Shown here: one piece after another, positions 9,867 to 19,032 of the stretch
How positions within the stretch are numbered: the first letter of the stretch is position 1
Layout: each line of letters opens with the position of its first letter
Source of the DNA: Streptomyces sp. A1136
Lineage (GTDB): Bacteria; Actinomycetota; Actinomycetes; Streptomycetales; Streptomycetaceae
DNA: 64,000 nt
Direction of reading: 5' to 3'
Assembly (NCBI RefSeq): GCF_004795055.1
Contig: NZ_SSBJ01000009.1
Span: forward strand, 1-64,000
The notes under the pieces: model-generated
Seen by the model: only the letters and a program-made list of their open reading frames with translations
Told to the model about the DNA's origin: nothing
Databases searched by the model: none
Position numbers and translations under genes: made by a program

Positions 9867-11621
9867 ATGCAGCCGCTCGAAGCCGGTGACCCGCGGACCA
9901 TCGGCGGGTACCGGCTGCTCGGCCGGCTGGGCGCGGGCGGCATGGGGCGGGTGTACCTCGGGCGGAGCGCCGGAGGGCGGACCGTCGCCGTGAAGGTCGT
10001 GCACCCCCAGTTCGCCGCCGACCCGGAGTTCCGCGCCCGGTTCCGCCGAGAGGTCGCGGCCGCGCGGCGGGTCGGCGGGGAGTGGACCGCCCCGGTGTTG
10101 GACGCCGACCCGGAGGCCGAGGTGCCGTGGGTGGCGGCCGGTTATGTGGCAGGCCCCTCCCTGGACCGGGCGGTCGCCGCGCACGGCGCGCTGCCCGAGG
10201 CGTCGGTACGGGCCATCGGCGAGGGTCTCGCCCGCGCCCTGGTGGCGGTGCACGCGCTGGGTCTCGTACACCGGGACGTGAAACCGTCGAACGTGATGTT
10301 GACGCTGGAGGGCCCCGGTCCCCGGCTGATCGACTTCGGGATCGCCCGGGCCACCGCGGGCACGGCTTCGCTCACTTCCACCGGGGTCTCCGTCGGCTCG
10401 CCCGGCTACATGGCGCCGGAGCAGATCGTCGGCAAGGGTGTCACCGGCGCGGCGGACGTCTTCTCGCTCGGCGCCGTGCTGGCCTTCGCGGTGAGCGGGC
10501 GTCCGCCGTTCACCGGGGAGCACTCCGCGGCGTTGCTCTACAAGGTGGTGCACGAGCCCCCGGAACTCGACGGGATCGCCTCCGACGAGCTGCGCGGGCT
10601 CATCGGGGCCTGCCTGGCCAAGGCGCCCGCCGACCGCCCGGCCCCGGCGGCGATCGCCGCGGCCCTGGACGGCGCCCTGCGCGCGCCGGGGTGGCTGCCC
10701 GCGTCGTTGGTGGAGGAGGCGAGCCGCGCTGCGGTGGCGCTGTTGCACCTGGACTCGCAGCCGGCGGAGGGCCCCGCCTCGGGGCCGGTCCCCTTCACCC
10801 GGGCTTCGGGAGGCGGCCTGGACGGCGGTCCGGCCGCCGGCGGCTTCGGCCCGGTCCACCCCTCGTACGCGAGCGCGGGCGCGGACCGGCCCGCGTACGG
10901 GCCGTACGGTCCGCCCGCCGACGCCGCCTTCACCGGGCACGCGCCCACCGAGACGGCCGGCGGGGGCGGGCACCACTCCGGTACCGGCCCCGCCGCGGGT
11001 GACGGCCGCGAGGGCCGCCACGTCAGCGTCACGGCCTCGGGTCGGCGGGTGAGCTGCACGGTGGTCGTCGCCGCGGCCGCCGTACTGGCCGCGCTGTCCG
11101 GCGGGTTGTACGGGCTGGACCTGCTGCCCGGCCGGAGCGGCGGCGGTGAAGGGCGCCCGCTCCCCGCCGGAAGCAAACCGTCGACCTCGGCGAGCCCCTC
11201 CACCCCGACATCACCCTCACCCTCACCCTCCCCGTCCCCGTCGACCGGCGCCAAGGGAACCCGTGACACCGTGCCCAAGCAGTTGATCGGCACCTGGAAG
11301 GGGCCGACCACGACCAACCTCGGGGCCCCCGGCCGGTTCGAGATCACCATCAAGGGCGGCAGGACGGGGGAGGTGGTGGCCCGTGACAAGTCGGTCATCC
11401 CCCTCTTCGACACCGACTGCAGCGGCGACTGGAAGCTGACCTCCGCCACCGACCGCTCCCTGGTCCTCGATACGTCGGGCGGCCCCAACCCCGCCCCCGG
11501 CATCTGCTCCGAGGGCTCGGCCGAGGAGCGCTTCACGCTCAACGAGAACGGCACCCTCCACTACCGGTCCGGCGACCGGGCGGCCGGAAACCCGGAGGGC
11601 GACCTCACCCGCAGCCCGTGA
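9867..11621 (+). CDS. Membrane Ser/Thr protein kinase (PknB-like, no PASTA)
   Basis: A 584-residue Hanks-type kinase. The glycine loop is GRLGAGGMGRVYLG (about 19-32), the ATP lysine is Lys43 (VAVKVV), the catalytic loop HRDVKPSN has Asp137 and Asn142, and DFG is at about 156-158, followed by GSPGYMAPEQ. A disordered Gly/Ala/Pro juxtamembrane linker runs from about 290 to 390, a single membrane helix lies at about 395-420, and a Ser/Pro/Thr spacer leads to an external domain of about 110 residues (LIGTWKGPTTTNLG to the end) with two Cys (DTDCSGDW, PGICSEGS) likely to form a disulphide. It has no PASTA repeats, so the sensed ligand is unknown. The ATG at 9867 has GGGGGAGGGA upstream. Confidence 0.9.
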   Translation: MQPLEAGDPRTIGGYRLLGRLGAGGMGRVYLGRSAGGRTVAVKVVHPQFAADPEFRARFRREVAAARRVGGEWTAPVLDADPEAEVPWVAAGYVAGPSLDRAVAAHGALPEASVRAIGEGLARALVAVHALGLVHRDVKPSNVMLTLEGPGPRLIDFGIARATAGTASLTSTGVSVGSPGYMAPEQIVGKGVTGAADVFSLGAVLAFAVSGRPPFTGEHSAALLYKVVHEPPELDGIASDELRGLIGACLAKAPADRPAPAAIAAALDGALRAPGWLPASLVEEASRAAVALLHLDSQPAEGPASGPVPFTRASGGGLDGGPAAGGFGPVHPSYASAGADRPAYGPYGPPADAAFTGHAPTETAGGGGHHSGTGPAAGDGREGRHVSVTASGRRVSCTVVVAAAAVLAALSGGLYGLDLLPGRSGGGEGRPLPAGSKPSTSASPSTPTSPSPSPSPSPSTGAKGTRDTVPKQLIGTWKGPTTTNLGAPGRFEITIKGGRTGEVVARDKSVIPLFDTDCSGDWKLTSATDRSLVLDTSGGPNPAPGICSEGSAEERFTLNENGTLHYRSGDRAAGNPEGDLTRSP

Positions 11622-11770
11622 GCCCGTCCGCCGGGCCCCTCCCCCCTGAGCCGCCGGTGGACTTCTCGCGGAGCCCGCCGGTCGACTCCCCCTGGAAGCC
11701 GCCCGCGGGCGGCCCTGACGTAGGCTGGATCGGTCCGGACCTTGACACACCGCCGAAAGGTGAAGCACCG

Positions 11771-12970
11771 GTGACCGACCAGGCCGCTCTCCAGTCTGTC
11801 CTCGACCGTGCCGCCGCAGGGGGCCGGATCACCAAGGAAGAGGCCCTCGACCTCTACCGGCACGCCCCGCTGCACGCGCTCGGCCAGGCCGCCGACGCGG
11901 CGCGCCGGCGGCGCTTTGCGGGTACCGAGCACATCGCGACGTACATCATCGAGCGCAACATCAACTACACCAACGTGTGCGTGACGGCCTGCAAGTTCTG
12001 CGCCTTCTACGCCGCCCCCAAGGACACCGCCAAGGGCTGGTCCCGGGACCTCGACGACATCCTGCGCCGCTGCGCGGAGACCGTGGAGTTGGGCGGCACG
12101 CAGATCATGTTCCAGGGCGGCCACCACCCGGACTACGGCGTCGAGTACTACGAGCACCACTTCTCCGCCATCAAGAAGGCGTTCCCCCAGCTGGTCATCC
12201 ACTCCCTCGGCGCGTCCGAGGTCGACCACATGGCCCGGATCTCCGGTGTGAGCGCCGAAGAGGCAATCCGCCGCATCCACGCCGCCGGTCTCGACTCCTT
12301 CGCGGGCGCCGGCGCCGAACTGCTCCCGGAGCGACCGCGCAAGGCGATCGCCCCGCTCAAGGAGTCCGGCGAGCGCTGGCTGGAGATCATGGAGATCGCC
12401 CACAAGCTGGGCGTGGAGTCCACCTCCACCATGCTGATGGGCACGGGCGAGACCAACGCCGAGCGCATCGAGCACATCGCGATGATCCGAGACACGCAGG
12501 ACCGTACGGGCGGCTTCCGCGCCTTCATCCCGTACACGTACCAGCCGGAGAACAACCACCTCAAGGGCCGGACGCAGGCGACGGTGTTCGAGTACCTGCG
12601 GATGATCGCGATCGCCCGCCTGTTCCTCGACAACATCGCCCACATCCAGGGCTCCTGGCTGACCGTCGGCAAGGAGGCGGGCCAGCTGTCCCTGCACTAC
12701 GGTGCGGACGACCTGGGCTCGATCATGCTGGAGGAGAACGTGGTCTCCTCGGCCGGTGCCAAGCACCGCTCGAACCGCCAGGAGATCATCGACCTGATCC
12801 GCAAGGCGGGTCGGGTCCCGGCGCAGCGCGCGACGACGTACGAGCACCTCCTGGTGCACGACGACCCGGCGAACGACCCGGTCGACGACCGTGTCGTCTC
12901 GCACATCTCGTCGACGGCGATCGAGGGCGGCACCGCGCACCCCGAGCTGAAGCTCATCTCCTCGAACTGA
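11771..12970 (+). CDS. mqnC: Cyclic dehypoxanthinylfutalosine synthase (radical SAM)
   Basis: A 399-residue radical-SAM enzyme of the futalosine menaquinone pathway. It cyclises dehypoxanthine futalosine. The cluster motif is C70-x3-C74-x2-C77 (CVTACKFC), preceded by the family sequence YIIERNINYTNVC. Other typical stretches are QIMFQGGHHPDYGVEYYE, STSTMLMGTGET, FRAFIPYTYQPENNHL and SIMLEENVVSSAG. The true start is the GTG at 11771, with AAAGGTGAAG just upstream; the frame stays open for 50 codons before it. The amidohydrolase-like gene starts only seven bases after the stop, indicating co-transcription with it and probably with menG. Confidence 0.95.
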   Translation: MTDQAALQSVLDRAAAGGRITKEEALDLYRHAPLHALGQAADAARRRRFAGTEHIATYIIERNINYTNVCVTACKFCAFYAAPKDTAKGWSRDLDDILRRCAETVELGGTQIMFQGGHHPDYGVEYYEHHFSAIKKAFPQLVIHSLGASEVDHMARISGVSAEEAIRRIHAAGLDSFAGAGAELLPERPRKAIAPLKESGERWLEIMEIAHKLGVESTSTMLMGTGETNAERIEHIAMIRDTQDRTGGFRAFIPYTYQPENNHLKGRTQATVFEYLRMIAIARLFLDNIAHIQGSWLTVGKEAGQLSLHYGADDLGSIMLEENVVSSAGAKHRSNRQEIIDLIRKAGRVPAQRATTYEHLLVHDDPANDPVDDRVVSHISSTAIEGGTAHPELKLISSN

Positions 12971-12977
12971 CGCCGCC

Positions 12978-13622
12978 GTGCTGACGCTCCACGCCGCCGA
13001 ACTCCTCGTCGCCGGGCCGGGCCGCGCCGCGCTGCCCGGCGGGGCGGTCCTCGTCGAGGGCGACCGGATCGCCCGGGTGGGACCGTACGAGGAGCTCGGC
13101 GCGGCCTTCGCGCACGCCCGGGTCCGCCGCTGGCCCGGGGTGCTGACCCCGGGTCTGCTGGTGCGCGGGGCGGACGAGCTGCTGGAGCGGACGTACTACC
13201 CGGACCACCCGTCCGAGACCGCCGAGCTCGGGGCCGACCCGATCAGCGGCGCCGAGGCGCTCGCCGACCTGCGGCTGACGGAGTCCCGCCGGGGCAACAG
13301 TGCCCGGCGGGCCACGCAGAAGTTGTTGGCGCGCGGGGTGGTGGCGGTGGCCGGGCGGTTGACGGTGCCGGCGGTGCGGACGGCGGTGGTCCGCTCCGGG
13401 CTGACGCTCCTCCCGCCGTTGCCGTACGGGGCTCCGCCGTCCCTGGACCCGCTGGCCGGGGTGGCCGCGGCCGAGGAGGCGTTCCACGGCGTGCTGGAGG
13501 CGGGCGCCCCCGCCCGGTTCGCGGTGTTCGCCGCGTCGGACGCACGGGACCTCCTGGCGCAGGGCTCGACCGGCTGCGTGGCCACCGTCGTCGCCGGCCG
13601 ACTGCTGCACCGCCGGCGCTGA
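12978..13622 (+). CDS. Imidazolonepropionase-like domain protein, no active-site motif
   Basis: A 214-residue protein. Its N-terminal part ([39 protein letters not shown]) is the composite beta domain that opens amidohydrolase-superfamily enzymes. Where such enzymes continue with PGLVDxHxH, this protein reads [13 protein letters not shown], so the metal-binding His-x-His is absent. The barrel is much reduced, and the C-terminus ([17 protein letters not shown]) again resembles the closing beta domain. A hydrolase activity therefore looks unlikely. It lies seven bases after mqnC and 116 bases before menG, so a helper role in menaquinone synthesis is suggested by context only. Start GTG at 12978. 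Confidence 0.7.
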   Translation: MLTLHAAELLVAGPGRAALPGGAVLVEGDRIARVGPYEELGAAFAHARVRRWPGVLTPGLLVRGADELLERTYYPDHPSETAELGADPISGAEALADLRLTESRRGNSARRATQKLLARGVVAVAGRLTVPAVRTAVVRSGLTLLPPLPYGAPPSLDPLAGVAAAEEAFHGVLEAGAPARFAVFAASDARDLLAQGSTGCVATVVAGRLLHRRR

Positions 13623-13738
13623 GCCCGCCGGCCGCCGCACCGCCGGCGCCGAGCCGGACGCGGCGGCACCGGGACCGCCTGCGAGAATGGGCCGGTATCG
13701 ACCGACCCGAGCCACACCGCACCGAGGGGCCTACGCCA

Positions 13739-14431
13739 GTGACCCGCGCTTCCCTGGACAAGCAGCCGCACGAAGTCGCCTCCATGTTCGACGGTGTCGC
13801 GGCGAACTACGACCTCACCAACGACGTCCTCTCCCTCGGCCAGGCCCGGCTGTGGCGCAAGGAGGTCGCGAAGGCGGTCGGCGCGCGCCCCGGGCACACG
13901 GTCCTCGACCTCGCCGCCGGTACGGCGACGTCCTCGCTGCCCTTCGCCGCGACCGGTGCGTACGTCGTCCCCTGCGACTTCTCCCTCGGGATGCTGCGCG
14001 AGGGCAAGAGGCGCCGGCCGTGGCTGCCGCTGACCGCAGGTGACGCGACGAGGCTGCCGTTCAAGGACGGCGTCTTCGACACCGTGACGATCTCCTTCGG
14101 TCTGCGCAACGTCCAGGACACCGACGAGGCGTTGCGGGAGCTGTACCGGGTGACGAAGCCGGGGGGCCAGGTGGTCATCTGCGAGTTCTCCCAGCCGACG
14201 TGGGCGCCGCTGCGCACGGTCTACACCGAGTACCTGATGCGCGCCCTGCCGCCGGTGGCCCGAGCGGTGTCCTCCAACCCCGACGCGTACGTGTACCTCG
14301 CCGAGTCGATCCGCGAGTGGCCGGACCAGCCCGCGCTGGCGGCGCTGCTTCAGAAGGCCGGCTGGTCGAAGGTGGCCTGGCGGAACCTGAGCGGCGGGAT
14401 CGTGGCGCTGCACCGCGGTACCAAGGCGTAG
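13739..14431 (+). CDS. menG: Demethylmenaquinone methyltransferase
   Basis: A 230-residue UbiE/MenG class I methyltransferase that transfers a methyl group from SAM to demethylmenaquinone, the last ring step of menaquinone synthesis. Typical features are the start [20 protein letters not shown] (about 12-31), SAM motif [13 protein letters not shown] (about 55-66), [29 protein letters not shown] in the middle, and a C-terminus with [19 protein letters not shown]. The length is normal. Start GTG at 13739. The glutaminase gene begins 23 bases after the stop with its own ribosome site. Often still annotated ubiE. Confidence 0.94.
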   Translation: MTRASLDKQPHEVASMFDGVAANYDLTNDVLSLGQARLWRKEVAKAVGARPGHTVLDLAAGTATSSLPFAATGAYVVPCDFSLGMLREGKRRRPWLPLTAGDATRLPFKDGVFDTVTISFGLRNVQDTDEALRELYRVTKPGGQVVICEFSQPTWAPLRTVYTEYLMRALPPVARAVSSNPDAYVYLAESIREWPDQPALAALLQKAGWSKVAWRNLSGGIVALHRGTKA

Positions 14432-14454
14432 CGGCGTACGGAGGAACGAACCCG

Positions 14455-15429
14455 GTGGACACTGCCTCTTCCGACGCGGCGCCCGCCGCACCCGCGCCCG
14501 TCGACACCGCGCCGTTCGACTACCAGGCCGTGCTCGACCGGATCGCGCGGGACGTCGCCCCGCTGGTGGGCGCCGGCACCCCCGCCGAGTACATCCCGGC
14601 CCTCGCCTCGGTGGACCCGGGGCAGTTCGGGATGGCGCTGGTCACGATGGACGGCAAGGTCTTCGGGGTGGGGGACTGGCAGGTGCCCTTCTCCACGCAG
14701 TCGATCACCAAGGTGTTCACGCTCGCCCTGGCACTGGCGGCAGAGGGCGGGGACAGCCTGTGGGAGCGGGTGGGCCGCGAGCCGTCCGGCAACCCGTTCA
14801 ACTCGCTCGTGCAGTTGGAGTACGAGAACGGCATCCCGCGCAATCCGTTCATCAACGCGGGCGCGCTCGTCGTCACCGACCGGCTCCAGACGCTGACGGG
14901 CGACGCGAGCAGTGAACTGCTGCGGTTCCTGCGCGAGGAGAGCGGCAACCCGGACGTCGCCTTCGACGCCGAGGTGGCGGCCTCCGAGCACGAGCACGGC
15001 GACCGCAACGCGGCGCTGGCCCACTTCATGGCGGCCTACGGGAACATCGACAACCCGGTACCGACCCTGTTGGACCACTACTTCTGGCAGTGCTCCATCG
15101 AGATGAGCTGCGCCGACCTGGCCCGTGCCGGCCGGTTCCTCGCCCGGCACGGCGTGCGCGCGGACGGCTCGCGGCTGCTGACGCGCAGCGAGGCGAAGCA
15201 GATCAACGCGGTGATGCTGACGTGCGGGACGTACGACGCGGCGGGCGAGTTCGCCTACCGCGTCGGCCTGCCCGGCAAGAGCGGTGTCGGCGGCGGGATC
15301 GTCGCCGTCGTGCCCGGGCGGTGTTCCCTCGCCGTGTGGAGTCCGGGGCTGGACGCGCACGGCAACTCGGTGGCGGGGGTGGCCGCGCTCGACCGGTTCA
15401 CGACCCTGACGGGCATGTCGGTCTTCTGA
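14455..15429 (+). CDS. glsA: Glutaminase (GlsA family)
   Basis: A 324-residue member of the serine-dependent beta-lactamase-like glutaminases, which hydrolyse L-glutamine to glutamate and ammonia. The nucleophile motif Ser-x-x-Lys is S83-I-T-K86. Other family sequences are NPFINAGALVVTDRL, YFWQCSIEMSCADLARAGRFLA, INAVMLTCGTYDAAGEFAYRVGLPGKSGVGGGIVAVVPG and the closing GVAALDRFTTLTGMSVF. The GTG at 14455 has GGAGGAA nine bases upstream. An open frame extends far upstream inside menG but is not the gene. It follows menG by 23 bases. A metabolic link to menaquinone is not evident. Confidence 0.93.
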   Translation: MDTASSDAAPAAPAPVDTAPFDYQAVLDRIARDVAPLVGAGTPAEYIPALASVDPGQFGMALVTMDGKVFGVGDWQVPFSTQSITKVFTLALALAAEGGDSLWERVGREPSGNPFNSLVQLEYENGIPRNPFINAGALVVTDRLQTLTGDASSELLRFLREESGNPDVAFDAEVAASEHEHGDRNAALAHFMAAYGNIDNPVPTLLDHYFWQCSIEMSCADLARAGRFLARHGVRADGSRLLTRSEAKQINAVMLTCGTYDAAGEFAYRVGLPGKSGVGGGIVAVVPGRCSLAVWSPGLDAHGNSVAGVAALDRFTTLTGMSVF

Positions 15430-15490
15430 CGCGGCCCCGCACCGTTCGGCGTGGCCCGGGGAAACCGGTCGAGCGCCCGGGCGACCGCGC

Positions 15491-16021
15491 CTACTCGTCC
15501 CGCAGCGAAAGGGCGTAGCGACGCGCCGGGTTGCCGCCCGGGGAGAGAAGCTCCTCCGCCAGATCCATTCCGAGGCGCTCGGCCACCGCCACCGAACGCG
15601 CGTTCCTGGCGTCGATCATCGCCACCACCCGCGACACCCCGGCTTCCCGCACACGCTCCAGGGTGGCCAGCGCGGCCGCGTACGCGTACCCCTTTCCCCA
15701 TGACGCCCGCCCCAGCCGCCAACCGATCTCGATCTCGCCCACGGGTCCCCACTCCCGGGGCCACGGCTGCGCACCGGTGAAGCCGATCACCGTCCCCTCC
15801 TCGTCGAGCAGGGTCCACAGGCAGTAGCCGAGCTGTGCGTCGTGCAGCCGCTGCCGCGCGGTGAGCTCCTCGTACAGCGAGAGTTCGGCGGGGCCGCCCA
15901 GGAACTCCATGACGTCGGAGTCGGCGAAGACGCCGTGCCACGCGCGGGCGTCCTCATCGGTCGGCACTCGGAGCCGGACGGCGGGGAGCGGCCGGGTCGG
16001 CGAGGTGGTCGAGCCAGTCAA
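15491..16021 (-). CDS. GNAT family N-acetyltransferase
   Basis: A 176-residue acetyltransferase of the RimJ/RimL-like type. VRLRVPTDEDARAW opens the fold, IEIGWRLGRASWGKGYAYAAALATLERV holds the acetyl-CoA pyrophosphate loop (R/Q-x-x-G-x-G/A type), and VVAMIDARNARSVAVAERLGM is the following strand-helix. The target is unknown. I choose the TTG at 16019-16021 because AGAAGGG lies about ten bases upstream and the domain starts right after it. The frame stays open upstream but would overlap the divergent reductase gene. It converges with glutaminase. Confidence 0.82.
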   Translation of the reverse strand: MTGSTTSPTRPLPAVRLRVPTDEDARAWHGVFADSDVMEFLGGPAELSLYEELTARQRLHDAQLGYCLWTLLDEEGTVIGFTGAQPWPREWGPVGEIEIGWRLGRASWGKGYAYAAALATLERVREAGVSRVVAMIDARNARSVAVAERLGMDLAEELLSPGGNPARRYALSLRDE

Positions 16022-16118
16022 CGCAGTAGCCCTTCTGATCGCGGTCTTTCCTGCTGCATAGACTGCACGTGTCCCGTGCCGTTGGGCACCCCTTATCGAG
16101 CCTTCGGGAGACCCCGCA

Positions 16119-17414
16119 GTGACCGAGGCAGTGACCGAGTCCCTCTCCGAACACTCCGCGGATGTGATCGTCGTCGGGGCCGGGCCCGCCGGCTCCACCA
16201 CCGCCTACTACCTCGCCAAGGCGGGACTGGACGTCCTGCTGCTGGAGAAGACGGCCTTCCCGCGTGAGAAGGTGTGCGGTGACGGGCTGACCCCGCGCGC
16301 CACCAAGCAGCTGGTCTCCATGGGCATCGACGTCTCCGAAGAGGCCGGCTGGCTGCGCAACAAGGGCCTGCGGATCATCGGCGGCGGGCAGCGGCTCCAG
16401 TTGGACTGGCCGGAACTGGCCTCCTTCCCGGACTACGGTCTCGTCCGCAAGCGCGACGACTTCGACGAGACCCTGGCCCGCCAGGCGCAAAAGGCGGGCG
16501 CGCGGCTGTACGAGCGCTGCAACGTCGGCGAGCCCGTCCGGGACCCGCGCACCGGCCACATCACCGGTGTGCGGGCGAAGCTGGGCGAGGAGAAGACCCC
16601 GGTCACCTTCAAGGCCCCGCTCGTCGTCGCCGCCGACGGCAACTCCTCCCGACTGTCGCTGGCGATGGGCCTGCACCGGCGCGAGGACCGCCCGATGGGC
16701 GTGGCGGTGCGTACGTACTTCACCTCGCCGCGGCACGACGACGACTACCTGGAGTCCTGGCTGGAGCTGTGGGACCGGCGCGGTACGCAGGACCGGCTGC
16801 TGCCCGGCTACGGCTGGATCTTCGGCATGGGCGACGGTACGTCCAACGTCGGCCTCGGCATCCTCAACTCCTCCTCCGCGTTCAGGGAACTGGACTGGCG
16901 CGAGGTCCTCAAGGCCTGGTGCGCGTCCATGCCGCAGGACTGGGGCTACACGCCCGAGAACATGACGCAGCCGATCCGCGGCGCGGCCCTGCCGATGGCC
17001 TTCAACCGGCAGCCGCACTACACCAAGGGCCTGCTGCTGGTCGGTGACGCGGGCGGGCTCGTCAACCCCTTCAACGGCGAGGGCATCGCCTATGCGATGG
17101 AGTCCGGACAGATCGCGGCGGAGGTCATCGTCCAGGCCCACGCCCGCGCGACCCCGGCGCAGCGCGAACTGGCCCTGCACAGCTACCCGAAGGTGCTCAA
17201 GGAGACCTACGGCGGCTACTACACGCTGGGCCGCGCGTTCGTGAAACTGATCGGCAACCCGAAGGTGATGAAGGTCGCCGCGCAGCGCGGCCTGAGCCAC
17301 CCGGTGTTGATGAGGTTCACCCTCAAGATGCTGGCCAACCTGACCGACCCCACGGGCGGTGACGCGATGGACCGCGTCATCAACGGCCTCTCGAAGGTGG
17401 CGCCGAAGGCCTGA
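16119..17414 (+). CDS. Geranylgeranyl-reductase family flavoprotein, candidate menaquinone reductase
   Basis: A 431-residue FAD-dependent reductase. The dinucleotide fold VIVVGAGPAGSTTAYYLAKAG lies at about residues 15-35, followed by PREKVCGDGLTPRATKQL and, later, GLLLVGDAGGLVNPFNGEGIAYAMESGQIAAE (the second FAD motif, about 305-335). Family members saturate isoprenoid double bonds. Mycobacterial MenJ partly saturates the menaquinone tail, and Streptomyces menaquinones are known to be partly hydrogenated, so that role fits the neighbouring mqn, menG and nuo genes. Substrate assignment is inference. The start GTG at 16119 has CGGGAG upstream. GTG at 16131 is an alternative. It is 2.4 kb upstream of nuoA. 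Confidence 0.85.
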   Translation: MTEAVTESLSEHSADVIVVGAGPAGSTTAYYLAKAGLDVLLLEKTAFPREKVCGDGLTPRATKQLVSMGIDVSEEAGWLRNKGLRIIGGGQRLQLDWPELASFPDYGLVRKRDDFDETLARQAQKAGARLYERCNVGEPVRDPRTGHITGVRAKLGEEKTPVTFKAPLVVAADGNSSRLSLAMGLHRREDRPMGVAVRTYFTSPRHDDDYLESWLELWDRRGTQDRLLPGYGWIFGMGDGTSNVGLGILNSSSAFRELDWREVLKAWCASMPQDWGYTPENMTQPIRGAALPMAFNRQPHYTKGLLLVGDAGGLVNPFNGEGIAYAMESGQIAAEVIVQAHARATPAQRELALHSYPKVLKETYGGYYTLGRAFVKLIGNPKVMKVAAQRGLSHPVLMRFTLKMLANLTDPTGGDAMDRVINGLSKVAPKA

Positions 17415-17422
17415 GGGCCGTA

Positions 17423-17737
17423 CTAGTTCGCGTCGGCGGGTCGGGCGGGGTGGTCTCCGGGCCGGCCCGTCCCGCCCTCGCCGAGGGCGGGGAGGTCGTC
17501 GTACGGGGCCGCGTGCACCGTGCGCACGCAGCGGGTCAGCAGGACCAGTGCCCACAGCAGGATCAGTCCCGAGGCAGTCCAATCGACGGCGAGCGTCACG
17601 GGGTGCGCCGGCTTCGCCCAGGGGCGGGTGGTGGTGAGCAGCCAGCCGCCCAGGGCGAGGAGGGCGAGCCCGCCGGCGGCGGGGAGGGCGGTGGGGTCGC
17701 CGTCGGGGCCGTGGCGTTCGTACGGCTCGGTGATCAC
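17423..17737 (-). CDS. Small membrane protein with two predicted helices
   Basis: A 104-residue protein of unknown function. Two hydrophobic stretches are visible: LPAAGGLALLALGGWLLTTT (about 20-39) and a second of about 22 residues around 48-70 containing SGLILLWALVLLTR. The ends are hydrophilic. The start GTG at 17735-17737 has a strong AGGAGGTG ribosome site. The frame continues far upstream, but that part has no support. It converges with the reductase gene nine bases away. I do not recognise a family. Confidence 0.75.
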   Translation of the reverse strand: MITEPYERHGPDGDPTALPAAGGLALLALGGWLLTTTRPWAKPAHPVTLAVDWTASGLILLWALVLLTRCVRTVHAAPYDDLPALGEGGTGRPGDHPARPADAN

Positions 17738-18041
17738 GGACCACACCTCCTGGGGCGAATCGGGCGCTGCACCCCCGCTATCTTCGCAGGGCTTCGGCCG
17801 GTTCGACGCGGGCCGCCCGCCATGCGGGACAGAGCCCGGGATTGTCGCCGCCCTCCGGAAATGGGGCGCGTGAGATGACAAGTCCGGATACGGGTGGATC
17901 GGTTCGCCCTGCGGGGCCGTGCGGAAGCCGGGCCTCGACGGCGACAAGAGTGGCGCGGTGCCCGCTTCTGGTCGGCGGTGGACCTGACCTGACGCCCCCT
18001 CGGCGCAATCCCGGGTGAAACCGGACAAGGGCATGCGAAAA
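17738..18041. other. Intergenic stretch without a convincing gene
   Basis: About 300 bases between the small membrane protein and the NlpC/P60 terminator. It should contain the promoter of the membrane protein. A minus-strand open frame at 17778-18008 is rich in Pro/Arg/Gly, has no ribosome site and matches no family that I know. Confidence 0.45.
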
Positions 18042-18078
18042 GGCCGGTACTCCACCCCCGAGCGGGGGAGTACCGGCC
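18042..18078 (-). terminator. Strong terminator of the NlpC/P60 gene
   Basis: Twelve-base perfect arms (GGCCGGTACTCC at 18042-18053, GGAGTACCGGCC at 18067-18078), with an inner C/G stem, followed on the minus strand by TTTTCGC. A second small stem (CTCCTGAG 18118-18125 / CTCAGGAG 18131-18138) lies nearer the gene. Confidence 0.8.
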
Positions 18079-18180
18079 CTTCGTCGTGCGCGGGGTGGCC
18101 GGGAAGGCCCCTCAGGGCTCCTGAGAGCGGCTCAGGAGGCCTTTGGGACCCTTGGGGAGGCCCGGAGGGCCTCGGCGGCG

Positions 18181-19032
18181 TCAGAGGATGCGGACGGCAC
18201 CCGTCGGCATGTCGTAGCTCAGGGGGCGCTCGACGATGCCCGTGCTGGGGTTCTGCGCGCCGACGAACCGGCCGCCACCGACGTACAGGGCGACGTGGTA
18301 GGCGCTGCCGCGGGAGCCCCAGTACAGGACGTCGCCCGGCTGCAGGTTGTTCAGCGACACCGACGTGCCCTCGGAGGACTGGTCCTGGGAGGTGCGCGGC
18401 AGGGAGATGCCGGCCTGGCGGTAGGCGGCCTGGACGAGGCCGGAGCAGTCGTACGAGGACGGGCCGGTGCCGCCCATGACGTACGCCTTGCCGACCTGCC
18501 TGCGGGCGAAGTTGATGACGGCGGAGGCCGAGCCGGTGGCCGGGGCGGTGACCGTGCCCTCGCCGTCGTCGGCGGATGCGCCGGCGGACGCGGAGGCGGT
18601 CTGGAGGGTCGAGCGGGCGGAGCTGCGGGTGGCGCGCTCGGCCTCGGCCTTGCGGTCCGCCTCCTCCTTCGCCTGCTTCTCGGCCTTCTGCTGGGCCTGT
18701 TCCTTGGCCTGCTTGGCCTCGGCGGCGGCGCCGCTGCGGGCGCTCTCCTCCTGGGCGTTCAGCTCGCCGGTGACCGCCGCCTCGACTGCCGCGACGCGGG
18801 TGTTCTCGGCCGCGGTGGTGACCGCGGAGGCGACGTCGCCGGTCAGGTCCAGGCTCAGGACCGGCATTTCGAGCGTCGTCTCGGCCACGGGCTCGGGGGA
18901 CGGGGAAGCGCTCGCGGTGCCGGCCATGGCGAGGGTGCTGAGGACGCCACCGGCAACTCCGGCGCGGACCGCGAGCTTCGAGGCGCTGCGGCGGGGCTTC
19001 CGGTGGCTGGGTATGTGAGCGGTGTGGGACAT
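18181..19032 (-). CDS. Secreted NlpC/P60 peptidoglycan hydrolase
   Basis: A 283-residue exported cell-wall endopeptidase. A twin-Arg-free signal peptide (about 1-42, after a basic RKPRR stretch) is followed by an Ala/Glu/Lys-rich coiled coil (about 70-140, EAKQAKEQAQQKAEKQAKEEADRK) and an NlpC/P60 domain from about 168 to the end. The nucleophile Cys196 is in SYDCSGL and the catalytic His246 in AYHVALYVGGG. The family cleaves stem-peptide bonds. It is divergent from nuoA1 across a 776-base region. I looked for a ydaO riboswitch in the leader and did not find its conserved blocks. Tandem GTnAC-type half-sites in the region (separate entry) suggest OmpR-family control. Confidence 0.88.
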   Translation of the reverse strand: MSHTAHIPSHRKPRRSASKLAVRAGVAGGVLSTLAMAGTASASPSPEPVAETTLEMPVLSLDLTGDVASAVTTAAENTRVAAVEAAVTGELNAQEESARSGAAAEAKQAKEQAQQKAEKQAKEEADRKAEAERATRSSARSTLQTASASAGASADDGEGTVTAPATGSASAVINFARRQVGKAYVMGGTGPSSYDCSGLVQAAYRQAGISLPRTSQDQSSEGTSVSLNNLQPGDVLYWGSRGSAYHVALYVGGGRFVGAQNPSTGIVERPLSYDMPTGAVRIL

